Part shown: piece by piece, positions 1 to 13,000 of the stretch
Numbering within the stretch: the first letter of the stretch is position 1
How the letters are laid out: every line of letters begins with the position of its first letter
Assembly: GCA_020736575.1 (NCBI GenBank)
Contig: JAGPYM010000012.1
Coordinates: 744,001 to 808,000, forward strand
DNA: 64,000 bases
Reading direction: 5' to 3'
Source: Thelonectria olida
Taxonomy: Eukaryota; Ascomycota; Sordariomycetes; Hypocreales; Nectriaceae
Position numbers and translations under genes: made by a program
The notes under the pieces: generated by a model
The model's database searches: none
Told to the model about the DNA's origin: nothing
Seen by the model: the letters and a program-made list of their open reading frames with translations, nothing else

Positions 1-1146
1 AGCGGAAATTGATTTTATCAGGCGTTCCAGGGATTATCGGCGGTCCATATTTGGTTTTGATACCCAGCATCATTTGACGGGGACGACACATTACTCATTG
101 TTTCGCTAGCGAGGTGTCGTGTTGGAGTCGGATCGGATCGGAGTACACTCGACTGTCGGGTCTAGTCATATGGTATCTTGGGCCCAGTTGATTGGCTCTC
201 CCATCGTGTAGGTAGTTTTTGTCTAAATATCGTCTCCTCTGGCTTTGTGAGGCCTAGGGTTTAGGAAAGTCAGAGACCGGCGCAGCAATTGAGCTTCATA
301 CAGTGTAGCCGTGTGCCTGCAGAGTGACCTGATGTGACCAAAAACACCTGACGAGCAATGTTTAGCCGGTGACTTGGACGACGGATGAAGGGTTACCGAC
401 GAAATCTCCCATCAATCGGCGAAGACACCAGAGCCAATACCGTAGTCCGAATTGGGAGCTTCGAAGCTGTCCGATTGCCGGATTCGGTTCCAAGTAGGTA
501 GGGAGCGACGACGAAATCACAGAAGTGGTGAAATACCACCAATTAAGGAAAATGGGGTTATGAAGTTCTCACAATGCGGTCGAAATAGATGCCGTACTGG
601 TTTGCTCGCGGCCCAGCACCATCCAGAACCCTCCTTTTTCACTGAGAGGGAAGAAGCATTAATGAGATGTCAGCAGTATCTATCTAACAGAACCCGGTAG
701 AGACAATAAGAAGTTGCAGGCCCCGCTAGCGAAAAGACTGCGATGGAATTCACTCTCGGCACAGGATAAATGATCGGGACGTTCTGGAGGCGGAACGGGT
801 CTCGACGATAAGGAAATTGTGCCTTGAGAGGAGAGAGGAAAAGAAAAAAAGAAGAAGGGATGGGAAGGGTTTTCTGCCGTGGGTTAGGAAAGCTCTGGTG
901 GGTACTTATGCCTGAGGTATCGAAGCTCAGCGTGGCTGAAAAGTGGGAGGTGAGGCTGGAAATTCTGGGTTACGTAAGTTACTTTCAGAGAACCGCTGGA
1001 GGACGTTCGCCAATGAGCGTTAAGCTGGGTACGTACCGACCAGCTTTCTCCGTTTGGTCATTGGAAAAAGTTCGAGAGACGCGGACGGCCTTGAACATCA
1101 CCAGCTTCCTTCTGGCTTCACTCGCTCACAGGAGTCCACACACTTA
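1..1146. other. Left-edge intergenic / mL46 promoter region
   Basis: No gene is supported here. Short open frames near 452-700 and 824-1147 have no recognisable domains, no splice partners and no coding-like codon use. The right part presumably holds the promoter and leader of the mL46 gene starting at 1147. A purine-rich stretch lies near 830-870. Confidence 0.6.
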
Positions 1147-2340
1147 ATGCCTAGCATGGCTGCCTCGAGTAGGGGTGGACGAGCCGTTCAGGCCACTCTA
1201 TCAAGTGAGTTTCCCGCCGTAATGTCGCCAATTGACTTGCTCGGGTGCGGTGTAAAGCCAAGGGCCAATTCAGAGAATTGAACTGACCGTCTGCTTGCAA
1301 CTCGGCAGCATCTCCCAATCTTTGCGCCCGATGCGCCTCTTCAGCCTCCCTGTCACCCTTTGCCAGACGACTGTACTCCTCCGCCGCCGCTGCGACGACG
1401 CCCAGCACAGATGAATCCGCAACTCCAACGGCTTCGAAGCCCCCACCTCCTCCGTACGACGTCCGCTCCGGCATGATCCTCACCCGCCCGCCCATCACCA
1501 CGCGCACGCTGCACCCCTTCGAGAACGCCTTCTTCTTCTACCAGAAGCGCCTCGAGGAGCGCCTCAATACGCCCTTCATCACCAGCATCTACTACAAGCC
1601 AGACACGGCACGCCGTCTGGACTGGAACATCAAGGTGCAGTCCCGCAGCGGCACCGTCGCCAAGGAGCTGGGCGTCTACAACGGCAAGGCCAGCAAGGCG
1701 TGGGATGACGAGCTGCACGTCGGCGACTCCCTGAGCGACCAGGAAAGCGTCGTCAAGGCGCTGCTCAAGGACGCAGAGGCCCGCGTGTCCGACGACGCTG
1801 AGGTCATTGCCCCCGAGGACGTGGTCCCCGTCGAGGCGCCGCCGAGCCGCGTGACCGAGGCCGATAAGAAGGGCGACGTGCAGCGTTTGGATCGACAACT
1901 CGACCGGACTCTGTACTTGGTTGTCAAGGGCGAGAATGGTTGGGGTTTCCCCTCGGACGTGATTGCCAAGGACGAGAACCTACATGAGGTTGGTTCCCCA
2001 ACATAGGCTGTTCTCTCTGGGCTGCTAGCTAACAAGATGTAATCAGTCTGCCAAGCGAACCTTGGACGAGGCCGCGGGCGTCAACATGAACACCTGGGTC
2101 GTCGGGCGCGTGCCCGTAGCCCACGTGGTCACGCAACCCGTTCTCAAGGCGGACGGCAGCGTCGAGAAGAAGGGCGAAAAGACATTCTTCCTCAAAGGCC
2201 GCATCATGGCGGGCCAGGCGGACCTCAGCGGCAACCGCTTCGGCTACTCGGACTTCAAGTGGCTGACACGCGAAGAGCTCGAGAAGGAGCTGGCGCCTGA
2301 GTACCTCAAGGGCGTGCGGAACATGATGGCGGACAGGTAA
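1147..2340 (+). CDS. MRPL17: Mitochondrial large-subunit ribosomal protein mL46 (L17/L46), 3 exons
   Basis: Exons 1147-1204, 1309-1988 and 2047-2340 join in frame to about 343 residues. Intron 1 has a GTGAGT donor, a CTGAC branch and a CAG acceptor; intron 2 has GTTGGT, GCTAAC and CAG. The N-terminus is rich in Arg, Ser and Ala with a RRLYSS segment, as expected of a mitochondrial presequence. The conserved part (RSGMILTRPP, NAFFFYQKRLEERL, then GWGFPSDVIAKDENLHE and NTWVVGRVPVAHV) matches the mL46 family, a Nudix-like-fold component of the mitoribosomal large subunit. The start could be ATG 1147 or the in-frame ATG 1156. An in-frame TGA just upstream of exon 2 rules out an unspliced start. 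The gene is convergent with SMC3. Confidence 0.9.
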
Positions 2341-2932
2341 AGAAAATGGGAGGGAATGAACAAGGAAGGAGAGGAAGGATATAGAGCAGCTTCATGGGTG
2401 CTGCGTGTACAATTACTATGTATACTTGCTGTACAGAAATTCCAGGGCTTCTGCGGGGGCTACAATTGCTCACTTTTGTCTGTGTGAGAAGAAACGTTTT
2501 TCATATTTCTTGTTTATGCGGAATATCCAGAACGCGTCCCAGAGGCTACCCGTTCAGGGGATAACTTGAAGCAAGTCATTTCTCAACGTGAGATTAGTGA
2601 ACGAGCTCAGATTCAGCATCACCTCGCTCATTGCTTTGATCAATAGACGAGAGGCTTCGATGACATATTCCTATGATAAACTCGAAATTCTCGAAACCAT
2701 GATCCTAGTATGGTGATACAAAAGGTATTTACCGCGGCACCTAACGGAGCTCAGCACGCAAGGCATCGTTTTCCACCTGTCTACAAGAATAAGAAAGATA
2801 GCACCCAGAAGAACACATTCGTTAACCCGCATAATAATCGTCTAAAGAAACCCCTCCAACGCCAATTCCTCGTGCACATGCTACTGTGTGTGCTACGTAC
2901 AATCCAGATTGAGTCCCAGACCTGCGAACGGG
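2341..2932. other. Convergent 3' intergenic spacer (mL46 / SMC3)
   Basis: About 590 bp lie between the stops of two convergent genes and presumably hold both 3' UTRs. No coding region, tRNA or clear repeat is visible. Confidence 0.7.
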
Positions 2933-5900
2933 TCAAGCTGGCTTCGCTTGGCCCTCGACAAAGTTGAGGGCGTCTTCCGTGCTGACGCAGTTGATGCCAC
3001 TGGTCTTGTTTCTGAATGTCACACCGTAGCACTTGTCGGCAACATGGACAATCTCTGGTCGGAAAGTGGTGCAGATAAACTGGGTTCCAGCCTCATTGGA
3101 GATGGAGTCGAGAAGAGCAGCCACGGCCGTTCGGTACTGCGCATCAAGATTGGCGTCGACCTCGTCGAAGATAACCATGGGGCTGCTTTCGGTCTGCTGG
3201 AGGGCGAAGATGAGGCACAGGGCACACAAACCTGTGACTGTTAGATGGGTTGCGAGACAAGGGATAGGGGCAGAACTCACTCTTTTGACCACCACTGAGC
3301 TGCTGAATACGTTGCTGCTCGTCCAGGTGCTTGGAGTTGAAGGAGACGCTGATTCCCACGCCAATGTAGTTCTCGACACTTCTGCGTCCCTCCTCATCCG
3401 ACTCCTCGGGCTCGACGCGACGATCAGTCCTCCTCTGGATGACCAGATGACCATGGCCAGCCGGTACAAGCTTCTCGAAGATTGTGGAGAATTCCTTGGA
3501 CACTTGCTTGAAAGTACGTTCAATGGCTTCGTCCTTGCGACGATCCAGATGCTCCACGAGCTCCTCGATGGACACTTGGGAGTCGTCCAACTCCTTGCGT
3601 CGCTTCATCAAATGGTCTTGCTGGGTAGTAAAGTTGTTGTACTGCTCAAAGGCCTTCTTGTTGACGTGTTTGTACTTTTTCAGCGCCTCGTTCACTCGCT
3701 TGAGCTTTGACGTAATCTGCAGCATCCAGTCAGTATCTCTAGCTCACCATACAGTCGTGGGCACTCACAGTCTTGGCCTCCATGTTTTCGTACTTGTCGA
3801 AAGCTTCTTCGGGGAGAACACCCAGGTCTCGAATGTTCTTCGCACACTCAGCAGCTTGCGTCGTTAGTAAAGCCTTCCTTCTGAGACTCTTGTCCATCCT
3901 CTTCTGTTGCTTCTCGATTCTCGTCGAAAGGTCCTGCTGTATCTGCTCCCGCTCCGACTTCTGGGTACCCTTTTGCTCCAAGTTCTGCACCAAATCGTCC
4001 ATCTTGGCCTCTGTCTCTTGAAGACTAGCCTCGACCGACTTGAGCACCTTCTGCGCTTTCTTGAGCTCTCGCTGCGTCTCCTTCAAACTGCCTGCGGACG
4101 AACCCGAAGCAGAGTTCTCAAACGCCTGGCTGTTGAGCTGGTCGAGCTTCATCTGCAGGTTTTGGCGGAGATCAACTTCAAGAACCTGCTTCCGGCGTTC
4201 GAGATCCTGGCGAGCTCTGCTGAGTTCATTCCATTGCTTCTGCAGCTCTTGGGACCTGTTACCGAGCTCTTCAAGCTGATTGGATTCGGCCGTCGTCAAG
4301 CTCTTCTTGAAATCAGTACCGATTTCTGCCTCGTGAGCAGCAACATCCTGCATAAATCCATTCATGTTCTTCTCAACATTATCACGGCGTCTAAAGGCTG
4401 ACTCAAGCTGAAGGCGTATGTTTTCCAGATGGGCGGACTTGTTTCGCAACTCATGCTTCAGGGGCTCGAAGCCATCCTCAGCATAACGCAATCTCTGCTC
4501 AAACTTCTGAACCTCGGACAGAGCGGCCGTGATTTCCTGGTCCTTAAGCTCAAAGTGCCTGCTATTCTCGCGTGACTGGTCCACGAGGTTCTCAAATTCG
4601 TCTCGCCACTTATTGACTGACTGAACTGCCTCGAGACGAGACTTTCGGGGGTCGATGTAACCACCGGTCATTGCACCTCTCTTGTTGGTCGTGTCACCCT
4701 CCGCCGTGATACCATCCACGCCGTGACTTCGGGCGTATTGGCCAGCAACAGTCAAGTTGGGGCATACGACAACCTTGCCAAACACCTGCAGGAAAGCCTT
4801 TTCGTATTTGGGGTCGTATGTGATCTTGCTGAGCAGGGGCACCGCATCATTGGACCTGGGAAGGTTCATCTTGCGGGGGCGCAGCTGAGCCAGAGGCATG
4901 AATGTTACACGACCACCGCGCTGTCTGTACAGAGTATCCGCAAGATAGGTGGCAGTTTCGGCGTCGTCGACAATATAGTGGAAAAGACTAGCACCAGCGA
5001 TCTGCTCCACGGGAAGTCGGTAGGCATCGCTGACTTCGAGGAGCTCTGCTAGGGTTCCAAATGCGCCAGGAATATTCTGCTCTTGCTTGAGACGTCGAAT
5101 CGTAGCCAAACCTCGGGCCGTAGCTCCGTCCATAGTATGGGAAAGCTCACGCTCTGCATGTTCCTTTTCTTGACGCGCGTTTGAAATGACCGAATTAAGC
5201 TTGTCGTTCTCCCGGCGGACAGCTTTGCGCTCGTCATTCAGCTTGTCCAGAAGATCCTTTGCCTTGGTTACTTCATCTGCGAGGCCCGCCCTGTCGCCAC
5301 TCCAGTTGGCCAGCCGTGCTCGAAGATCAGCTACTTCCTGCTCGGTTTGGGCAATGGCCTGCTGAACCCTCGCCACCTCCTCGTCGGCGTCTATCTTGTT
5401 CGCCTTCTGGGTGCTTATAGTCAAGTCCAGTTCGTTGATCTGCTGTCGTAGCCATGAATCACGTTCGGCCTTGTTCCTAAACCTAGACCCTCGTGATTGT
5501 TTAGAGAACAAGCGAGACTTTGACGCCTCAACAGTATCCAACTCTCGCCTGATCTCATTTTCGGAAGCCTTTTTCTGGTTGTAGTCGGGCAGGATGGCGG
5601 AAAGCTCGTTCTCTTTCGCAGCGATCTCGGTTTGGACGGACTGAAGGTCAGCAGCGTGTTGAGCTCGGGTCTGCTCTTGAGCAGACTGGCCCTCCTTCAA
5701 GTTCTTCGCCTTCATCTCAATCTTGGCGAGCGACTTTGCGCTGTCACGTCGGTCTTCCTCCAGCTGCCTTCGGTCGATTTGCAGGAGCTCCATCTCTCTT
5801 TGAAGCTTGTGAATCTCAGCGTCAAGTCTAGCGATGGCCTTTTCACCATCAAGAAACTCTTGCCGACTAGTGTCGGAAGAGTCGAGGCCGTCTTGTCTGG

Positions 5901-6717
5901 CGTTATCGAGATCCTCAAGGGCTGACTGGATGGTGACTTGTTCGCGATGGTGATAGGCATACTCGAGGCATCGCCTCTCTCGGTCCTTGTCCTGGAAGCC
6001 CCGCAGCTCTTCTTTTTCTTCCTCCAACTCGTCCAGTCGTTCTTTGATATATTCTAGAAGTTCGTCGATCTTCTCCCGCTTGTTGTTCGTCTCGTTCATG
6101 ATTTTGAGTGATTCGGCACGACGTTGTTCGTAAACATGGGTTCCGGCGACTTCCTTTAGCAGGTTCAATCGATCCGCCTCTTTCATGTTGGTCAACGCGG
6201 TGACTCGACCCTGGGGCACAATGTAGTAGGGATTCGATCGCGAGAAGCCTGCAGCTTCGAGGAGGTTCGTCACATCGGTCTTGGTGACAACTTTGCGATC
6301 AACGGAATACTCGTCCTTCTTGAGACCAATGGTGCGCCGTAAGACGAGTTCCTTATTGCCAGTGAGAAATCGATCATCACTGTTGTCGAAAATGATCTCA
6401 ACATAGGCGGACATGACAGCGGAGCCAGAACCTTCGTGGAGGAGGCCCTGTCGCTCCTCGCGACTCATCTGAGTGTAGGCATCGCTGAGGACGAAGCGCA
6501 TCGCCGCGAAGAAGTTACTCTTTCCAGAGCCATTGCGGCCGACGATGACGTTCGTCTTGGGAGAGAAGGGCTCGATGACGATCTGTTCCTTGTAGCTGCG
6601 AGAGGGGTTAGCGACGATGCGTGCGCGCGAGGGCGGGCGAGGCTGAAGATGGAGATGGTGAATGAGAATAGTGACATACCTCTTGAAGCCCTGAATGATA
6701 ATTTGCTTGATATACAT
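2933..6717 (-). CDS. SMC3: Structural maintenance of chromosomes protein 3 (cohesin subunit), 4 exons
   Basis: Exons 6717-6680, 6595-3769, 3716-3281 and 3231-2933 join to 1199 residues, the usual SMC3 length. Introns are 84, 52 and 49 nt with GTATGT or GTGAGT donors. Walker A GRNGSGKS lies at residues 32-39. The Lys-Lys pair at 105-106 (GLKKDEY) matches the Eco1 acetylation site. Long coiled coils flank a hinge at roughly 515-665. The ABC signature LSGGQK lies near 1092-1099 and Walker B ([11 protein letters not shown]) has Asp1123-Glu1124. SMC3 pairs with SMC1 and the kleisin to form the cohesin ring that holds sister chromatids. The ATPase heads are intact. Intron 1 is a multiple of three and stop-free, so retention would insert 28 residues after the first strand. 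Confidence 0.97.
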
Positions 6718-9565
6718 GATGGGCAGCGCCGGCGCTTTTGCGCAACATGCGAGGGGTCAGAGAGCTTGTCAGCGAGACACGGCACAGTCCCGACTTTGTC
6801 TGGTTGTTTTTTGCCTCGGGATTGCGAACTGATGCGATTCGACGCGTCGCCCCAAGCACCGCGATCAAGTGGGCTTTTCGCGTTGCGGTGGTTGCGACGC
6901 TGGATTTGTGCCTGATTCGTCAGGCGCCACTTTAGCCTGCAGTTGGCCTGTCAATCTGTCTCCTGTCTGGACAGGTGGCCCGTGCTCAGGGCGACACGAA
7001 GCTTGGTCTCCCGTCATTGATGAACCCCTGTTGGCGATCGGAGCGACTACTGTACCAAAGTCCGCCATCAGATCCGAAACGAAGCAATGATGATCATCTA
7101 CGAGATGAGGAGAACGGGCTTCACCAAAGCACCTTCTCTACGGGTGGGTTTTGGAGTGGCTGGTACGCCGCTTCGAGAACACACAACACCAATCTCACCT
7201 CGGTGATGGAAAGTGGCGTGATGCAGCACATGGCTTGGGGCTAATACGACGGCCCTGACCCCGACTCAGGATGCAGTGGAAGGACGACATATCGCAGTGA
7301 GGTACTCCGTGGACTGGTTCCTAATGGGGAGAATGTCCAGGGCGCGGCTACGGTATGAGGTTGCGGTCACCCTCGCAACATGGCAACTCATATCTAGACG
7401 CTTTCATGGTGGTACTTTGTGTGGCTACGAATCAGCTCTCCGCTGCGATGTACCAAAGGCTTGTTTGGAGCTGCATATACTTCAAGGCAAAAAATACATT
7501 GATCGCTCCCCAGATTGGTGAGCGCTCCTGGTCAGTTCTGGCCACGCCACTTCACTTGAGCAGAGTGGATGGAGGATTTAAAGTCTGGAAAGGCGGTGCG
7601 GTGAATGCTTGCACCTGGCCCTACATACATATGTGCATGAAAAATCAGGCGACACGTTGCAGGCTCACCAACCAGCTTCCTCAACCCATAACCGTCCACG
7701 GCGGGTTAGGCGGGTGTCGGCTCTTCACAGTATATGTGTGTCGCGTGAGTGGGAGCTGTCGAATCACATCTCATCTGATAGTCTGCCTGACATGTGTCTC
7801 CCGAAATGGTGGGGTAGAATGAAGGCAAACGAATAGATTTAGTGTTTGGGGACATGTTGTGGCCCGAGGTAGATGTCAGAGAGCTCATGGAACAGCCTGG
7901 TGACGTCGTGGTGTCATCAGGCACGATTCCATGTGCGTCGAAGGTTGCGCATTGTAAGTATGTGAACTTGGTGCCTTTTCTTACCTACTCGTCGGTCCCA
8001 ATACGGTTGCTTAGCAGGCAGGCATCGTTGGTTCAACAAGTAGTCCCTTGGGAGAACGGCTGAAGGACGGGAGACACGGGAACCACACTAGACTGATAGA
8101 CTTACGACAAACCTACCCCAAATGACCGCGAGGAGGCGCCTAGGTGAATACAGAGCCCGAGGTCTCCAACGAAGAAGATTCTACATGTTCTAGGGTATTA
8201 CCGTGAGATCTGACGTTGGAGCTGAGAGTTTAGGGTAGTGGGCTCCCCAAATCTCGAGATGCAGGAAGCCCACCTACCCAGCTTGGCAAAAGTTGAACGG
8301 CTTAGGTATACACTAACTACCTCGAGAAAAACGACTGCCGGAAGGCAAGCCGCAGGCAGCATGATAAGCAGGGACTTATAACTTGTCTTGGTACCTAGGC
8401 CAGGCCGAAGCGTGGGAGGCCGTGTCGTGAGAAGGAAAGATAGAACCCAAGGAGGAAAGGAACGGGTTGATGGCCAATCAAATGGAAGATAGAGGGTAGG
8501 AAAAATATGCAGAGATGACATTGGAAAGTCGGCCTCGTCTCGAAGGGTCCCATCGTCCATCAAGTGGTGCGCAAGAAAGGCGCAAGGATCAGCATGAGGC
8601 TGGTGAGTTGACTGGCAACAGCTTGAGAGGGCAACGAGCCTTTCAAGCCCCAATTGTCAAGCCCCAGTGGACTGGGCGTGGAGTGGGCCAAGGGAAGAGA
8701 GACTCGCAGTGGGAGAGCGAAAAGGGTTAAGACCCGTTTGGCCCAGCCGTCGAGCGTCGAGCCCGTCGAGCAGCCTGAGCAGGGGCCCCCCAGAAATGAC
8801 GCTAGCAAAAGCAAGAGGGAAATTAGGCGAGCGCAAGAAGGGAAACCGTTGGCCCTGGGTGCCGCGTGTGTATAAAAATACAACCATTAACATATGAATG
8901 TCCGGCCTGCCCTCCACCCCGATTTTCCCAGCTGGCCACCGGGACCACACGAAAAAACGCAGCAGCATCTCATCGCGCCCAGCCGAAGTTTGCGACAGCT
9001 TGCGCCAACTCTGCTATCAACATTGAATTCATCATCGACAGTTCATCAAAGCCTCTGCGCTGATTATCGTTCAACAATCCTGCACATAGCTTCTTCTCTT
9101 TCCATTATTTTTTCTTGCTTTTAATACTCTTCTCTCCCCAAAAGCCCCAGTCGCCTCGACCAGCCTGCCGCGCACTTACACAGACTGCGGCCTTGCCTCC
9201 AGACTGCTGCATCTGCCCTGCAACCCGACCCCAGGCCACCAGGCACCTTCAGCCGCTCAGCATCGCAAAGACCAACCCCAACCTCCGCAACGCAGCCAAC
9301 CGGGGCGAACCCCAAAAGACAACGTCACCAAGAAAACAGTCCAGTACCCTCCATCCACCCAATTTCGCATCGCATCGCGGACGGTTGGATCGCGGCGCAT
9401 CGCAATTTTGTCAAGCCCTCTGTCGTCGCCAATGCTACATGCGCCAGGAGTTTACCCTTCATCGACTCGCGCCAAACTGAGCTGAGCACCAAGCACCCCG
9501 TTGGCTCCAGTGCACACCACCCTGTCCCTGAAGCTCAAACAACGCTGCACCACATCCCATCTCAG
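6718..9565. other. Long divergent intergenic region SMC3 / MOT1
   Basis: About 2.8 kb lie between two divergent housekeeping genes. No gene is supported; open frames overlap in several frames without domains. The part nearest MOT1 (about 9050-9560) is pyrimidine-rich and reads like a fungal transcription-start and leader region. A TACCTAGG word occurs near 8392. Confidence 0.6.
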
Positions 9566-10060
9566 GTAAGTCACTTCTTGTGCGCCAGCCGATCTTTTTT
9601 CTTTTCTTTTCGTCCGTCACTTCCTTCGATCCCGAACGTTCCCCCCCACACCCCCATATCACATATTCACGCTCCCGCCATGCCCACGACTCGTCATGGA
9701 TGCTCTGTCCTGAATCACGGATTGCATCTGCCATGTTTGTTTGAGGCTGCACACAATCACCGGCAAAGTGGCCCGAATCTTTCATTCATATGCAATCGGG
9801 ACCCGAGTTTTGCCCGCTGTCTCCGTCCGAGATTCATGTTTCCCTGGTCTTCTCGGATGCATGCATCTCTCTCCCGGTGCCCCACATCACCCGGTCGCGT
9901 CGCGCTACACGGTCCCGCGCTGCTGGGTACTAAATGCCATGGCCTGGCCTGGTCTTCTGGCCATGGCCTTACTCACTCACTCAAAAATTGCGACTCTGGG
10001 TGTTCACTAACACAAGAATAGAGATGGAAATGTCATGACTGAGGTAATTGACACACCCAG
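9566..10060 (+). other. Probable 5' UTR intron of MOT1
   Basis: A strong donor (CAG then GTAAGT) ends a pyrimidine-rich leader at 9565. A CAG acceptor ends at 10060, only 12 nt before the MOT1 ATG. The 495-nt segment has no coding signal. This is inferred from splice motifs alone; no transcript evidence is available. Confidence 0.5.
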
Positions 10061-10072
10061 ATCCAAGACAAA

Positions 10073-13000
10073 ATGGCATCAAGGTAAGTCCCGCATCAGT
10101 CTTTTTTACTCTATTCTTTTCGGTATTCTGACTAATATGACGCTAGACTCGACCGATTAGTCACGTGAGTTCATCCGGCTTATACCTTCCCGTTGAAGTG
10201 ACCAGAGACTGCAATGGAAAAGCCAAATCCCTTCCCCCCTTTCCAACACCCTGCTGATCATTTATAGTATTCTCGAAACGGGGAGTACGAGGTTAATCAG
10301 GGACACTGCGGTCAATCAACTTGCAGATTGGCAAAAGCAACACCCCGATGAACTATTCAACCTTCTCTCCCGCGTTGTACCGTACTTGCGCCACAAGGAA
10401 TGGGAGACGAGACGGACGGCCGCATCAGCAATTGGAAAAATCGTGGAAAATGCGCCCCTACACGACCCAAACTCAGAAGATGCGCCCAGTGAACCGAAAA
10501 AGGAGGAGCCAGTGGGAGAAAATGGCCATATCAAGAAGGAGGAGGATGACAAGGACATGGGCATGCCGGAGGATGACATGTTCAAATTAGAGTCGCTCAA
10601 TGTGGAGATGATTCTCAAATATGGCCGCGAACTTCTTCGAGGTGGTGGCATTGAGTACGGACTCGCATCATTAGAACCTCAGGCCCGTCTCGAACACCAG
10701 CGAAAGACACTTGTTGGAAGATTGGGCCTTCTCGGAAGAAGATTTGAGGATGAGGAAATGACCGTACCCAGTAACGAAGCCGGACCTATGACTCCCATGG
10801 ATACCAGCAATGGCAATGGGGTGAGTCGAATCGACGGCTCCAACAGCCAGCCAGTTGGGGAGTCTGGGCTGAGCTCGAGACAACTCAACGTCCTCAAGAG
10901 AAAACGAAAGAGAGAGGCCATGAAGGCATCTCAGGGCAAGGGACAATTCGGTGATCTTTCCATCAGGAGGTCAGTAACGGCGGGATCCGAGGGACTCTCC
11001 GAGGACACGCAAATGACCGACGGTGATTCTAAGAAGAATGGCAAAGTCAACGACTATTTCAACCTCGATCGACCCGCCGACGTGGACGAGGATACGAAAG
11101 TAGTGAGCGAATTCAAAGGTCCCGTCATCCCGATCAAGTCGGAGCTCGAGGCGGAGGAGTCAATTGAAGGTGCTGAGTGGCCTTACGAGCGACTTTGCGA
11201 TTTTCTCAAGGTGGATCTATTCGACCCATCTTGGGAAACGCGCCACGGAGCCGCCATGGGCTTGAGAGAGGTCCTCCGTGTACACGGTGGAGGCGCTGGA
11301 AGGATACGTTCGAAATCCAGAGACCAAAACGACGCCCTCAATCGGAAGTGGCTTGACGATCTGGCGTGTCGCCTTTCCTGCGTACTCATGCTTGACCGAT
11401 TCACCGACTATAGTTCTGACACTTCAGTTGCACCAATCAGGGAGACTATTGGTCAATCGCTTGGTTCTGTTCTAAAACACCTTCCATCGGCATCGGTTTA
11501 CAGCACCTATCAAATCCTTTACCGAATGGTCATGCAAGAGGACCTAAAGCTGGATCGACCAGTTTGGGCCGTCTGCCATGGCGGAATGGTTGGTCTGAGA
11601 TATGTTGTTGCGGTGCGGAAAGATCTACTCCTCCAGGATGGCGATATGATCGACGGCGTCATCCGAGCTGTGATGAAGGGTCTCGGAGACATGGACGACG
11701 ATGTTCGTTCCGTCAGTGCTGCCACCTTGATCCCCATGGCCAAGGAGTTTGTCACCATGAGACCTGCACAGCTGGAAGGCCTTGTGAATATTATCTGGGA
11801 AAGTCTCTCCAACTTGGGAGATGACCTGAGCGCCAGTACCGGTCGTATCATGGACCTTCTTGCCACCCTGTGTAGCTTCCCAGAGGTGTTGGAAGCGATG
11901 AAGTCTTCTGCAGCCCAGGACGAGGAGCGCTCTTTCACCCTCCTCGTACCCCGTCTCTATCCCTTCTTGCGACACACCATCACCTCAGTCCGCATTGCGG
12001 TATTGAAGGCACTCTTGACCTTTGCCAACCTTGGTGAAGACACATCTCAAGGCTGGCTTACTGGCAGAATCCTGAGGTTGATCTTCCAAAACATTCTCGT
12101 CGAGAGAGACAAGGAGGCCCTCAACATGTCCATGGAGCTCTGGGCTGCCCTGGTCAGAAGCCTGGCAAAGAACCCCGAGGTCCTTTTCGACGAATTCGCC
12201 ACTCACATTGACCCTATGATGCAGCTCACGCTGCACCCGATTGGTGTCTCTCGTAACCCCATCCCCATGAACGCTACTCTGTTCCAAAAACCATCCGGTG
12301 GCACTTACACCATGCCTGGCGGAGTTCAACATACTCCACGCAAGGTGTCATCTCCCGACGGTTCTGAACGAACACCCAAACGCCGCCGGAAATCCACCAA
12401 GGTTGAGGATGTTCCTACGAGCAGCCTTATTCACGATGTTGATGGCCACATGATGCAAGGCGACGTGGACCTTGTTGGCATGGATGTCCTGATCCGCTCT
12501 CGCGTGTCAGCGGCGAAGGCGATGGGTCTCATAATGTCCGCAGTTCCCGCGAAGAACCTCGACGACTTCGACGCCCTTCTTGTTCCCGGTCTTTCCTCCG
12601 CTTTCTCATCTACTCAGCTTACATCATGCGCCGTCATCGAAGAATTCGCTAAGAATTGTCCAACCGCAGACGATTCGGCTCGATACGTCGAGAACTTGCA
12701 GCGAATGGTGGAGTCGGAACGCCCGGCATCTTACAGGGATCTCGTTAACTTTGTCCAACGTGTCCGAACGCAATGCCAGCAACTGATCCATTTCTTCCGA
12801 GACCACGGCAAGGTGTCCCACAGCAAATTACCCGTCCTCCCTGTTGTGGTTCAAGGAGAGGCCGAGGCAGGTCCTAGCGCATTCTCTATCACTACAGCTG
12901 AGAAGTGTGTTGGCGATGATTACGATAAGCTCAAGAAGGCCATGTCTCCAGGCCAACGGCTTATTGCTAGCCAACAGCTCGCCGAAGCTCGAAGCGTCAC

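Noticed and set aside
1353..2035. Minus-strand frames over mL46
   Set aside because: Antisense shadows of a clearly conserved mitoribosomal gene.
8198..8653. 151-codon minus-strand frame
   Set aside because: No homology features; it lies in a region where all frames are equally open.
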